The notes beneath the pieces are model-generated. The model was not told where the DNA came from and made no database searches. It saw nothing but the letters and a program-made list of their open reading frames with translations. The position numbers were made by a program, and so were the translations under genes. A stretch of 64,000 nucleotides of DNA from Sphaerospermopsis sp. SIO1G1 (GTDB lineage: Bacteria > Cyanobacteriota > Cyanobacteriia > Cyanobacteriales > Nostocaceae): contig JAAHFX010000001.1 in the NCBI GenBank assembly GCA_010672785.1, positions 1 through 64,000 of the forward strand. The letters are read 5' to 3'. Positions 26,256 to 35,791 of this stretch are shown here, piece by piece. Each line of letters starts with the position of its first letter. Within the stretch, counting starts at the first letter, position 1.

Positions 26256-27053
26256 ATGAATATTCAAGGTAAAGTAGCTCTAATTACAGGAGCTTCCCGT
26301 GGAATTGGGAGAGCGATCGCACTAGAGCTTGCCCAACAGGGAATGAAGAGATTGATACTCATAGCACGCAATCATCAAAAACTTGCAGAAGTAGCTCAAG
26401 AAATAGAACAACTGGGAACAGAAGTTACCATCATCACCTTAGACCTAACCCAACCAATCAGTGTTAACATAGCGATCGCCCAAATTTGGCGTAACTACGG
26501 ACCGATTCATTTACTCATCAACTGTGCTGGAGTCGCACACCAAAATTCATTTCTGCAAACCAAACTACCCCAAGTCCAAGAAGAACTTTCCGTTAACCTG
26601 TTAGGAACATACACCCTCACCAACTTAATAGCCCGACGCATGGCCAGACAGAAACAAGGAACAATAGTTAATGTTTCTAGCCTCATGGGAAAAGTCGCAG
26701 CACCCACAATGGCCACCTACTCAGCCACAAAATTTGCCATCTTAGGATTTACCCAAGCATTACGAAGAGAACTAGCAGAACATAACATCCACGTCGTTGC
26801 CTTACTTCCTACCCTCACAGATACAGACATGGTACGTGGCTTGAAACTTTATCGTGGAGTTACCCCCATAACACCAGAACAAGTAGCCAAAGCCTTAATT
26901 ATCGGTCTGCAAAAAGACAAAACAGAAATCCTAGTAGGTTGGCAATCTCATCTAGCCGTTTGGTGTCAAAACCTAGCACCCTGGCTACTAGAAATAATAC
27001 TACAACTCGCCGCACCGAAAAAACAGCAGAAACCTGCGTATTTTAGGAGTTAG
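26256..27053 (+). CDS. Short-chain dehydrogenase/reductase
   Basis: A 265-residue classical SDR. The cofactor motif TGASRGIG is at residues 12-19, NCAG in the middle (about 89-92), the catalytic Ser in VSSLMG near 141, and YSATK (Tyr and Lys catalytic pair) near 154-158. Arg/Asn context after the second strand suggests NADP. It closely resembles the 3-oxoacyl-ACP reductase-like SDRs of unknown substrate. The C-terminus is hydrophobic and may contact membranes. The start is supported by GGAGGTG seven bases upstream. It is followed by G-rich and CACCCTG tandem repeats, then enolase in the same direction, but the 276-bp gap argues against an operon. Confidence 0.88.
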   Translation: MNIQGKVALITGASRGIGRAIALELAQQGMKRLILIARNHQKLAEVAQEIEQLGTEVTIITLDLTQPISVNIAIAQIWRNYGPIHLLINCAGVAHQNSFLQTKLPQVQEELSVNLLGTYTLTNLIARRMARQKQGTIVNVSSLMGKVAAPTMATYSATKFAILGFTQALRRELAEHNIHVVALLPTLTDTDMVRGLKLYRGVTPITPEQVAKALIIGLQKDKTEILVGWQSHLAVWCQNLAPWLLEIILQLAAPKKQQKPAYFRS

Positions 27054-27055
27054 GG

Positions 27056-27186
27056 TGAGGGGATGAGGGGATGAGGGGATGAGGGGGAGAGGGGGTGAAG
27101 AATTAGTTCTTTATTCTCTTGCACCCTGCACCTTGCACCCTGCACCCTGCACCCTGCACCCTGCACCCTGCACCCTGCACCCTGCC
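27056..27186. repeat. GGGATGA and CACCCTG tandem repeats
   Basis: Two different heptamer blocks follow each other: GGGGATGAG units at 27056-27090 and about nine CACCCTG/GCACCCT units at 27119-27186. Confidence 0.85.
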
Positions 27187-27323
27187 TCTTGCACTGTCTC
27201 CTAATACTGGAAATATTCTTGAATATCACTTTATTTTCTTCCAGAAACGCATAAACTAACGGTTGGTTTAGGACTAAACTGTAAAGTCTTAACCCTAAAC
27301 AACAATAAATATATTAGGAGTAA

Positions 27324-28619
<1,296 letters not shown>

Positions 28620-28623
28620 GTGA

Positions 28624-28798
28624 TCGGGGGATTGGGGATGGGGGATTGGTGACTGGTGACTAGTGACTGGTGATTGGGAATAAGTAAAGAAATTTCACCC
28701 CCTCACCCACTCACCCACTCATCCCCTCACCCACTCATCCCCTCACCCACTCATCCCCTCACCCACTCATCCCCTCACCCACTCATCCCCTCACCCCA
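28624..28798. repeat. GTGACTG units and a 16-bp tandem repeat between eno and argC
   Basis: GTGACTGGTGACTAG-type heptamers (28645-28680) are followed by five near-perfect copies of CTCACCCACTCATCCC (about 28700-28795). A 65-residue Pro/His/Ser frame through this block is an artefact of the repeat. Confidence 0.85.
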
Positions 28799-28818
28799 TT
28801 TCCCAAACCGTGCAGAGT

Positions 28819-29877
28819 TTAAGGATAAAACCCAACCTTGGGTAAACCTAAACCTTCATCCCAACCCATAATAATGTTCATACACTGAATAGCTTGTCCA
28901 GCTTGCCCTTTAATCAAGTTATCAATGGCCGACATCACAATCACTCGGCGTGTACGAGGGTCAACTTCTATACCTATATAGCAAGAGTTACTTCCACACG
29001 CCCATTTGGTTTGGGGATATGTGCCACTATTACAAATTTTTACCCAAGGGGAATTACGATAAAATGCAGTGTAAATTGTTAGTAAGTCATCACGTACTAA
29101 ACCGGGATCTCGCAAAGTAGCATAAACAGTAGCTAATATTCCCCTCACCATTGGGATTAAATGAGGAGTAAATTGAACTGTTATTTCATGTCCTGCTAAA
29201 TCACTGCAAATTTGCTCAATTTCTGGAGTATGACGATGGCGAGCAACGTTATACGCTGCCAGGGAGTTGTCTGCTTCTGCTAACAACAAATTAATTTTTC
29301 CCTGTCTTCCCCCTCCAGATGTTCCAGACTTGGCATCAATGATGGCAGTTTCTGGTATAATCAACCCTTGTTTGAGAAGTGGAGCAAGTGCCAATAAGCT
29401 AGCCGTAGGATAACAACCAGGACAACCAATTAAATTTGATTCAGCAATGCGATCGCGGTATAATTCTGGTAAACCATACACTGCCGTTTCTGCCAAACTT
29501 TGATCTTTTCGCTCCGTTCCATACCAAGTTGTATAAGTTTTTAAATCACTAAAACGATAATCAGCACTCAAATCTAATACTTTACATCCCTTCTCAATCA
29601 GTTTGGGTGCAATATCACAGGCTAAACCATTAGGAAGAGAAAGAAATACTATTTCACAACGACTAGCAATAAGTTCTGGATCTACTGCTTCAATATTTAA
29701 TTTAACTACATTTCCCAAATGGGGATAGAGATCAGCAAATGTTTTCCCAGCACTGCTTTCACCACCTAAATAAACTACTTCCACTTCTGGATGATCCATC
29801 AGGAGTCTGACTAGTTGTACTCCGCCATAACCTGACGCGCCAACAATGCCTACTGGTACGCGTCTGAAATTACTCAT
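28819..29877 (-). CDS. argC: N-acetyl-gamma-glutamyl-phosphate reductase (ArgC)
   Basis: A 352-residue NADPH-dependent reductase that makes N-acetylglutamate-5-semialdehyde in arginine synthesis. It shows the Rossmann motif [10 protein letters not shown] near the N-terminus, the active-site Cys155 in [10 protein letters not shown], and [16 protein letters not shown] and LIPMVRGI farther on, with normal length. ATG 29877 with AAGGA nine bases upstream is preferred over the TTG three codons earlier. argD (12 kb) and argJ (41.7 kb) lie elsewhere, so the pathway is split across the chromosome, as is usual in cyanobacteria. Confidence 0.95.
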   Translation of the reverse strand: MSNFRRVPVGIVGASGYGGVQLVRLLMDHPEVEVVYLGGESSAGKTFADLYPHLGNVVKLNIEAVDPELIASRCEIVFLSLPNGLACDIAPKLIEKGCKVLDLSADYRFSDLKTYTTWYGTERKDQSLAETAVYGLPELYRDRIAESNLIGCPGCYPTASLLALAPLLKQGLIIPETAIIDAKSGTSGGGRQGKINLLLAEADNSLAAYNVARHRHTPEIEQICSDLAGHEITVQFTPHLIPMVRGILATVYATLRDPGLVRDDLLTIYTAFYRNSPWVKICNSGTYPQTKWACGSNSCYIGIEVDPRTRRVIVMSAIDNLIKGQAGQAIQCMNIIMGWDEGLGLPKVGFYP

Positions 29878-30045
29878 AATCTGCAATCCTTATCCGCTTT
29901 TGGTGAATCATCATCAGCTATCAACTATCTAGCTTGTAGCTTATTGTTGACAACTTATTATTATTGAACTTTCGCTGCATTGTATAGCAAATATCGTCTT
30001 TTAGCTTAAATACTACTCGATATCGAGGAAATATCTTTACTTAGG

Positions 30046-30112
30046 GGTTGGTGATTGGTGATTGGTGACTGGTGATTGGTGACTGGTGATTGGTGACTGG
30101 TGATTGGTGATT
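30046..30112. repeat. GGTGATTGGTGACT tandem repeats
   Basis: About nine heptamers alternating GGTGATT and GGTGACT. The unit is related to the block at 13684 and the one near 28645. Confidence 0.85.
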
Positions 30113-30123
30113 GAATTACGAAT

Positions 30124-30249
30124 AGGACTTACGTTGCAATGACAGTACTGCGTCATTACGAGCGACAGCGACGTAATCGCAAAAATCCTGGGATTGCTTC
30201 CCTACACTGCGTTTCAGTCGCAATGACAAATCTTCGTTGCGTAAGTCCT
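30124..30249. repeat. MITE-like element, AGGACTTACG family
   Basis: AGGACTTACG at the left and CGTAAGTCCT at the right end bound 126 bp of non-coding DNA. It is one of several copies of this family (also 31948, 46592, 53993, 55183). Confidence 0.7.
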
Positions 30250-30251
30250 GA

Positions 30252-30428
30252 CGAATTACGTAAGCGTTCACGAAGTGTGACGTTAGTCATAGCTCTCCCG
30301 ATAGCGTAGCGTGGCGTTAGCCATAGGGAGCATTACGAATTACGAATTACGAATTACGAATTACGAATTACGAATTACGAATTACGAATTACGAATTACG
30401 AATTACGAATTACGAATTACGAATTACG
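30252..30428 (-). repeat. Long inverted repeat copy 2
   Basis: The core at 30252-30336 is the exact reverse complement of 16044-16128. It is followed by about 13 GAATTAC heptamers, the reverse complement of the GTAATTC block. Together with 15939-16128 it brackets 14.1 kb. Confidence 0.95.
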
Positions 30429-30465
30429 TTAGCCTCCACGACAAGACTTTTTCCGCAACCTCCAA

Positions 30466-31545
30466 TTAATTATTTGGTACATCTACCCACGTTCTCGAAT
30501 CATTTGATTGATGACATAAATCCATTAATAACTGTGAATAAATCCCCTCTTTTAAAGAAGGTGTAATTTCCCGCTTGGTTTCAATTCCTGTTACCCATTG
30601 ATCTACAACTCTTAAAAATGCACAAATTCGACCATCTTGATAGTGCTGAGGAAATAATAAATTTTGAGGAGTTTCTATTTCTGTTAAACTCTCACCAACA
30701 TGAGAACCAAAAACTCTAAACCCATGAATATAATCTTTTTGATGTTCACTACCTAAAACTAATGTTCCTTTATCTCCATAAACTTCTATCCAATGAGGCC
30801 TTGGTGCATGAACTACTGCACTAATAGATAGTTGACAAGGTATTCCATTTGCTAACTCTAAAGAAATCAAACAATTATCATCTGTATTGACTGGTTTCAT
30901 TTCTCCAGTTTCAGGATCTTTTCTTTGGGAAATTGCCGTATTGAAATAAGCATTTAATTTACTAACAGGCCCAAATAACCAATAAATATAATCAAAAGCA
31001 TGAGAACCTAAAGAACCTAAAACTCCACCACCTTGATCTTTTTGGGAATACCAATTCCAAGCACGAGAAGTATCAGCACGAGAAGCACCCAACCAATCAA
31101 TTTTAATTAAGCGAATATTACCAACGTATCCTGAAGATAACAACTGATGAAAATGTTGCCATGCCGGAATGAATCTAAATTCAAAGTCTACGGCAGCAAT
31201 TAAATTTTTGGCTCTTGCTATTTGATATAATTCCTGTGCTTCCTGAACATTTAAGGTGACAGGTTTTTCTAATAAAATATGTTTTCCAGCTTCTAATATT
31301 TTCTTACCCATTTGGTAATGTAAAAATGGAGGTGTAGAAATACTGACAGCTTCTACTTCTGGTAAGGCAATAATTTCGGTTAAGTTATCACTAAAATGAG
31401 GAATGTTGTTGTTTTCAGCGATAGATTTAGCTTTATTTATATCCCTATTCAAGATTGCTTTGACTTCTGTTTTATGATGTGCTTTAAATGCAGGAATATG
31501 TACTTTTTGACCAAACCCAGTACCAATAATTGCAATACCAACCAT
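30466..31545 (-). CDS. Gfo/Idh/MocA-family oxidoreductase
   Basis: A 359-residue NAD(P)-dependent dehydrogenase of the glucose-fructose oxidoreductase/inositol dehydrogenase family. The N-terminal Rossmann motif is GIAIIGTGFGQ, the cofactor/catalytic EKPV motif occurs about 95 residues in (LLEKPVTL), and the substrate half has GGGVLGSLGSHAFDY, typical of the family. Substrates are usually sugars or cyclitols; this one is unknown. ATG 31545 is preferred because it begins the Rossmann strand; the in-frame GTG at 31575 adds only a basic Lys/Ile stretch. It is divergent from a small membrane protein gene. Confidence 0.9.
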   Translation of the reverse strand: MVGIAIIGTGFGQKVHIPAFKAHHKTEVKAILNRDINKAKSIAENNNIPHFSDNLTEIIALPEVEAVSISTPPFLHYQMGKKILEAGKHILLEKPVTLNVQEAQELYQIARAKNLIAAVDFEFRFIPAWQHFHQLLSSGYVGNIRLIKIDWLGASRADTSRAWNWYSQKDQGGGVLGSLGSHAFDYIYWLFGPVSKLNAYFNTAISQRKDPETGEMKPVNTDDNCLISLELANGIPCQLSISAVVHAPRPHWIEVYGDKGTLVLGSEHQKDYIHGFRVFGSHVGESLTEIETPQNLLFPQHYQDGRICAFLRVVDQWVTGIETKREITPSLKEGIYSQLLMDLCHQSNDSRTWVDVPNN

Positions 31546-31646
31546 AATTTTTATTTTAATTTTTACTAAAATCACATATGGTATTATACTGGAAGTGGAT
31601 ATATTTCTACAATAAAATTAGATATTAGCATTTAGATGCTGAAAAT

Positions 31647-31874
31647 ATGGCTGAAAAAATTAATCCTTGGAACTATAAACCTTGGTGGTGTCAACCTTGG
31701 TCAATTATTCTCACAGGTTTAACATTAATTAGTGCTAGCTGGTTAATATTTAAACTGATTTGGGTTACAATTATTGTTGCGATTCCTGTTTTAACTTGGA
31801 TGGGTTTCTTTTTATTAATTTGGCCAAAATTAATGATTGAAAGTGGTGTTTTAGATCCAAAAAGTAGTGAGTAA
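31647..31874 (+). CDS. Small two-span membrane protein
   Basis: A 75-residue protein with two hydrophobic helices (about 18-35 and 39-62) after a Trp-rich N-terminus (NPWNYKPWWCQPW). Function unknown; the WNYKPWWCQPWSI style looks like a conserved small cyanobacterial membrane family. It is divergent from the oxidoreductase gene. Confidence 0.7.
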   Translation: MAEKINPWNYKPWWCQPWSIILTGLTLISASWLIFKLIWVTIIVAIPVLTWMGFFLLIWPKLMIESGVLDPKSSE

Positions 31875-31947
31875 TCACCAATTATTTACTGCTAGATTTG
31901 AGACTCAAAAAGAGTGATCTGTTAGGTTAGGGTTTGCTGAATAAGTC

Positions 31948-32040
31948 AGGACTTATGCAGAAGTTACGGAAGAATGAACCACCCCAGACACAGATAACAC
32001 AGAGGTATGAGGGTTACAAAAGATGTTTTGCGTAAGTCCT
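31948..32040. repeat. MITE-like element, AGGACTTACGCA family
   Basis: AGGACTTATGCA and TGCGTAAGTCCT are near-perfect 12-bp inverted ends of a 93-bp element that appears inserted just inside another element's end (GGGTTTGCTGAATAAGTC). Confidence 0.7.
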
Positions 32041-32171
32041 GTTAATCTGAAGTTGCATAGAAAGAACCCCACCGCCTTCGGCACTTTTTCTCAAGAAGGA
32101 AGGTTTGGAGGGGTAAAATTACAGCAGATTTCGTTGCTATAAGGTACAAATCAGGTACAAATCACAATCAT

Positions 32172-32236
32172 GAAACTCTTGTGGGGTGGGCATCTTGTGT
32201 GGGGTGGGCATCTTGTGTGGGGTGGGCATCTTGCCC
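32172..32236. repeat. Triple tandem repeat of an 18-bp GGGTGGGCATCTTG unit
   Basis: CTTGTG(TG)GGGTGGGCAT occurs three times in a row and ends in CTTGCCCGCC, which can pair with the GGGTGGGCA units. Single related copies occur near 4856 and 16210. Confidence 0.8.
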
Positions 32237-32413
32237 GCCAATAATGTACCTCATAACACCAGAAAGCTCTGTATATGCAGCTTCACAAAGAATTGGTATT
32301 AAGCAGAAGTTACGGAAGAATGAACCACGAAGAACGCGTTAGCGGAGCTTCCTAAAGGGATAGGACACGAAGATAAGAGTATTTGAGAGATATTTTGCGT
32401 AAGCCCTAGAATA

Positions 32414-33157
32414 TTAGCCTTCTGACATACTGGCTTCAATCACATTTTTTGCAAAGCTCTGATAAGCTCCACCAATTTGTTTTGCCATCGTATCAGGAAA
32501 TACATGGAAATCTCCTGTTTGTAATGCGGCTATGATCGCGTCTGCAACTAATGTAGGTGACTCGGCGATCGCTGTTAAACCTGCTGCTTCACCCATATCT
32601 GTCGCAATTGGCCCTGGATGAACACTTAATACTATTGTTCCTTGTTCACTCAATAGTTCTCGCAATGTCTGGGTGATAGAATAGGAAGCTGCTTTTGATG
32701 CGGAGTAGTTAGCAAAGTTAGAAAATGTTTTCATGGAAACAACGGAGTTGAGTTGAGCAAAAACTCCTCCACCGTTGGCTTTCAAAATAGGTGCAAAAGC
32801 CTGCGCCATATGAATTAAACCATATACATTGATATTCAGGAGAAATTCTAAGGATGCGATCGCATTTTCTTTGAGAAGACTTACAGCATCAAATGCTCCT
32901 GCATTATTAACAACTATTTCCACATCCTGAGTGACTTGAGCCGCAGCAGTGATAGATTCAGGATCAGCTAAATCAATCTGAACTGGAACTACTCTATCAC
33001 CATATTTTTCTACTAATGGGGTGGCACTTCCTAAATTACGAACGGCAGCATATACTTTTTTTGCTCCATTCTCTAAGAAAGATTCAACGAGTACTTTGCC
33101 GATACCACGATTTGCACCTGTTACTAAAATAGTTTTATTGTTGATATCGTATGCCAT
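32414..33157 (-). CDS. Short-chain dehydrogenase/reductase (SDR)
   Basis: A 247-residue classical [11 protein letters not shown] at residues 14-21, VNNAGAF (about 85-91), a Ser in LNSVVSMK, and YSASKAAS with the catalytic Tyr/Lys pair, followed by HPGPIATDM. The substrate is unknown. CAGGAGA upstream of ATG 33157 supports the start. The TetR-type gene directly upstream on the same strand, 69 bp away, probably regulates it, a common SDR-TetR arrangement. Confidence 0.88.
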   Translation of the reverse strand: MAYDINNKTILVTGANRGIGKVLVESFLENGAKKVYAAVRNLGSATPLVEKYGDRVVPVQIDLADPESITAAAQVTQDVEIVVNNAGAFDAVSLLKENAIASLEFLLNINVYGLIHMAQAFAPILKANGGGVFAQLNSVVSMKTFSNFANYSASKAASYSITQTLRELLSEQGTIVLSVHPGPIATDMGEAAGLTAIAESPTLVADAIIAALQTGDFHVFPDTMAKQIGGAYQSFAKNVIEASMSEG

Positions 33158-33226
33158 TTTTATTTCTCCTGGGTATTTATTGAAGTTAAAACTTTGAACG
33201 AATGGTCTAAGTTAAAGCAAAAAAAT

Positions 33227-33814
33227 TTAATTTTCAAGAAAGGAGAGTAAGCTGTCTACTGCTCCTGCAAGTGTAGAGTCGTCATCCATCACACGACCAA
33301 GCAATGCTACGCCCTGAGTTGTACAGAGTAATAAACGAGCTAAATTGCGCGGATTTGCCTGATTATCCAACTCTCCTAAAGTTTGGGCGCGAGTTAGGGT
33401 TGTGGCAAAAATATCCTCTAACTGTTGCAAATAGGTTCTTAATACTTTTGCGATCGCCTCATCACTGGTGTTGAAATCAGCGATATTAGTACCGAGCATA
33501 CAACCAAAGCTACCAGGTTGACTGTGCATATCCTGCCAATCTTTGAGCAAATGTTTGATGTTTTTGATAGGAGAACCTTCTGTATACAGTCGAGAGCGTA
33601 CATTCCGGATGGTGGTATTAGCATAGTGTTCTAAAGCTTTGAGGAAAAGCGATTGCTTATTACCAAAAGTGTCATATAAGCTTTTTTTGCCTATTCCCAT
33701 ATTTTTCAACAATTCTGATAGGCTAGTGGCTTCGTAGCCATGCGCCCAAAACACTTCCATTGCTTTGGTTAAAGCAATTTCGGTATCGAATTGTTTGTTT
33801 GGGCCTCTTGTCAT
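33227..33814 (-). CDS. TetR/AcrR-family transcriptional regulator
   Basis: A 195-residue TetR-type repressor. The N-terminal helix-turn-helix is visible as ALTKAMEVFWAHGYEATSL...MGIGKKSLYDTFGNKQSLF (about residues 14-57); the remainder is the helical ligand-binding and dimer domain. It sits just upstream of the SDR gene on the same strand and likely controls that gene and itself. The ligand is unknown. No clear palindromic operator could be assigned with confidence. Confidence 0.88.
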   Translation of the reverse strand: MTRGPNKQFDTEIALTKAMEVFWAHGYEATSLSELLKNMGIGKKSLYDTFGNKQSLFLKALEHYANTTIRNVRSRLYTEGSPIKNIKHLLKDWQDMHSQPGSFGCMLGTNIADFNTSDEAIAKVLRTYLQQLEDIFATTLTRAQTLGELDNQANPRNLARLLLCTTQGVALLGRVMDDDSTLAGAVDSLLSFLEN

Positions 33815-34084
33815 TAGAATCTTACTGAATTTTCAACCATGAAATTAGAATAGTACAACTTAGACCGAATAGTCAATGTTTTTCTAGATAAATTCTGTAA
33901 AACCTCATTCATTAATATTGCAGTCCAATGGTTTAAGCCATTTTGACTGTCAAAAAGTCCCAGCTATGGTGAGATGGGAACATGAAAAAAATACTCCCAT
34001 CTTTTTCTTGAAACTGTTCCCTATTTACCGTCTCCAAAAGACTTTTATGGCTTAACACCAAATTCCGCTAACGGTAAACCCTGG

Positions 34085-34672
34085 TTAATTGACTACTTGA
34101 CTTCCATGACTGCGAGGATCATCTTGACTGTTTGTAGAAATGGGGGCGGAAAATTGGGAAGTTTTACCATTGCTTTGAGCATAAGGGAGAGGTGAACCTG
34201 CTACCAAAGCTTCTAAATTATCTCCCATGATAGAACGAGGAATATCACCAATTGCTTCTGCTATACCTTCTCCCTGGTTACTGAGAAATACAAAATGGGG
34301 AATTCCATCTACCCTATACTTAAGCATTTCTGGCAACCATTTGTTATTATCTACATTCAACATGACAAAGTTCAACTGATTAGCATACTGTTTTTTCAGT
34401 TCTGCAATATCCGGGGCCATTTTTTGGCAAACGGTACACCAATCTGCATAAAATTCTACTAAACTGGGCTTATTATTGCTAATAGCAACTTCTAAAGGTG
34501 TGGAATTTTCATCTAGTTCTGTGAGAGAAACAGAGTTAGTTTGAGTTTTTAGTCCCAGAAATAAAGCAGCACTCAGAGCGATCGCTACGATCACAATCAA
34601 AAAATTTCTTACGCGACTGCCCAAGTTAGATTCTGCTTTGGTAGCATCATTCACAGGTGTTTCTGTACTCAT
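34085..34672 (-). CDS. txlA: Membrane-anchored thioredoxin-like protein (TxlA/HCF164 type)
   Basis: A 195-residue thioredoxin-fold protein tethered by one N-terminal membrane helix (about 23-41). The active site is WCTVC (Trp78, Cys79, Cys82) in VEFYADWCTVCQKMAP. The cis-Pro is in GIPHFVFL. Length and layout match cyanobacterial TxlA and plant HCF164, which pass reducing power across the thylakoid or plasma membrane for cytochrome maturation and photosystem assembly. It is divergent from a ferredoxin gene 55 bp away, suggesting a shared redox-related control region. Confidence 0.85.
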   Translation of the reverse strand: MSTETPVNDATKAESNLGSRVRNFLIVIVAIALSAALFLGLKTQTNSVSLTELDENSTPLEVAISNNKPSLVEFYADWCTVCQKMAPDIAELKKQYANQLNFVMLNVDNNKWLPEMLKYRVDGIPHFVFLSNQGEGIAEAIGDIPRSIMGDNLEALVAGSPLPYAQSNGKTSQFSAPISTNSQDDPRSHGSQVVN

Positions 34673-34727
34673 AATTTATTTATTAAGACTTATTAAGTAG
34701 TTTCCTGATCTAGTTTACATACTTCTT

Positions 34728-35132
34728 ATGAAAAAACGAGTAACCCTAACTTTCCCCAGACGTGCCATTCAAATGCCGATTACATATAGATTAGCTAAAG
34801 ATTTTAATGTTGCGGCTAATATTATCCGCGCTCAGGTAGCCCCTAATCAAGTGGGTAGGTTAGTGGTGGAATTATTAGGGGATATAGATCAATTAGATGA
34901 AGCTATTGAGTGGATGCGATCGCAAAATGTCAATGTTTCTCATAATTTAGGAGAAATTGTTATTGATGAGGAAGTATGTGTTCACTGTGGTTTATGCACT
35001 GGAGTTTGTCCTACACAAGCTCTTACTCTAGATTCAGATACATATCAACTCAATTTTACAAGATCACGCTGCATTGTTTGTGAACAATGTATTTCTAGTT
35101 GTCCTGTACAGGCGATATCAACTAATTTATAA
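34728..35132 (+). CDS. NIL-domain ferredoxin (2[4Fe-4S])
   Basis: A 134-residue protein: an N-terminal NIL domain (about residues 1-70, the ACT-like fold found C-terminal in methionine ABC ATPases) fused to two [4Fe-4S] clusters, CVHCGLCTGVCP and CIVCEQCISSCP. It should carry electrons; the NIL domain may sense a small ligand or bind a partner. The cysteine sets are complete. It is divergent from txlA. This fusion is widespread in cyanobacteria but of unclear function. Confidence 0.88.
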   Translation: MKKRVTLTFPRRAIQMPITYRLAKDFNVAANIIRAQVAPNQVGRLVVELLGDIDQLDEAIEWMRSQNVNVSHNLGEIVIDEEVCVHCGLCTGVCPTQALTLDSDTYQLNFTRSRCIVCEQCISSCPVQAISTNL

Positions 35133-35791
35133 TCACATAATAATACTATTTAGGGTTTGCTGAAAAAGTCTTGTCATGGAGACAGGCAAGAGTTTCAATC
35201 TAAATTATGTACCCTCAAATGTTACACAATAAAAAATTGTGGTTTGGAGGTTTAGAATTATTGCAATACTAGTAGCACAGCTTCATTACCCTTACTTGTG
35301 TTGCAATTTTTTTGTATAAAAATTACCATTAAATAGGTCAAATAATACGCAATTACCGATTATAGCAGTTACTGTGCGGAATCTGGGATCAACATATTGT
35401 ATCTTTTATCAGTAACAGCAGTCATAAACCTTTTCCTATAATATTTTCAAGCTTATTAATCCCGCTATATTGATATTTAAAATATATCTTCAGGAATAGT
35501 CACAATTACTAAAAACTAAGCTTACTATAATAAATCTAGTTTTAGATTAGTAATAAGCTTCTTTATTTAGCCATCCGTGAAACTACTTATATAATCAGGC
35601 TTAAAAAAAATAGCAACATTACTTAATATTATACACATCTTCTAAGAGTAAAGTCTAGAATAAAAACTATAAGCACAAAAGTATAAATTTTAGTTTCAAC
35701 AAAGTTTATATTTTTTGTTTACAACATAGTAGCAAGCAAAAAGCTTAATTAATATCAAGCTACTTTATGTATCGTAAAGAATTAATTTATC
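35133..35791. other. Gene-free AT-rich interval upstream of the haloperoxidase/RTX gene
   Basis: No gene is seen in about 660 bp. Near the left edge (35150-35170) there is an end sequence TAGGGTTTGCTGAAAAAGTC shared with other elements. The right part is strongly AT-rich, with no promoter that can be named. Confidence 0.6.

Larger units (their letters stand above)
31875..32413. other. Gene-free interval packed with repeats
   Basis: No gene is seen. It holds an element end GGTTTGCTGAATAAGTC near 31931, an AGGACTTATGCA...TGCGTAAGTCCT element (31948-32040), a triple direct repeat of CTTGTGTGGGGTGGGCAT (32172-32230), and a second, degenerate AAGCAGAAGTTACGGAAGAA copy at about 32297-32407. Confidence 0.75.

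Noticed and set aside
28674..28871. 65-residue Pro/His/Ser-rich frame between eno and argC
   Set aside because: It is the translation of a 16-bp tandem repeat and overlaps argC antisense.
30124..32407. Complete insertion sequence in the repeat-rich 30-32 kb region
   Set aside because: No transposase frame or fragment was found; only non-coding elements with inverted ends.
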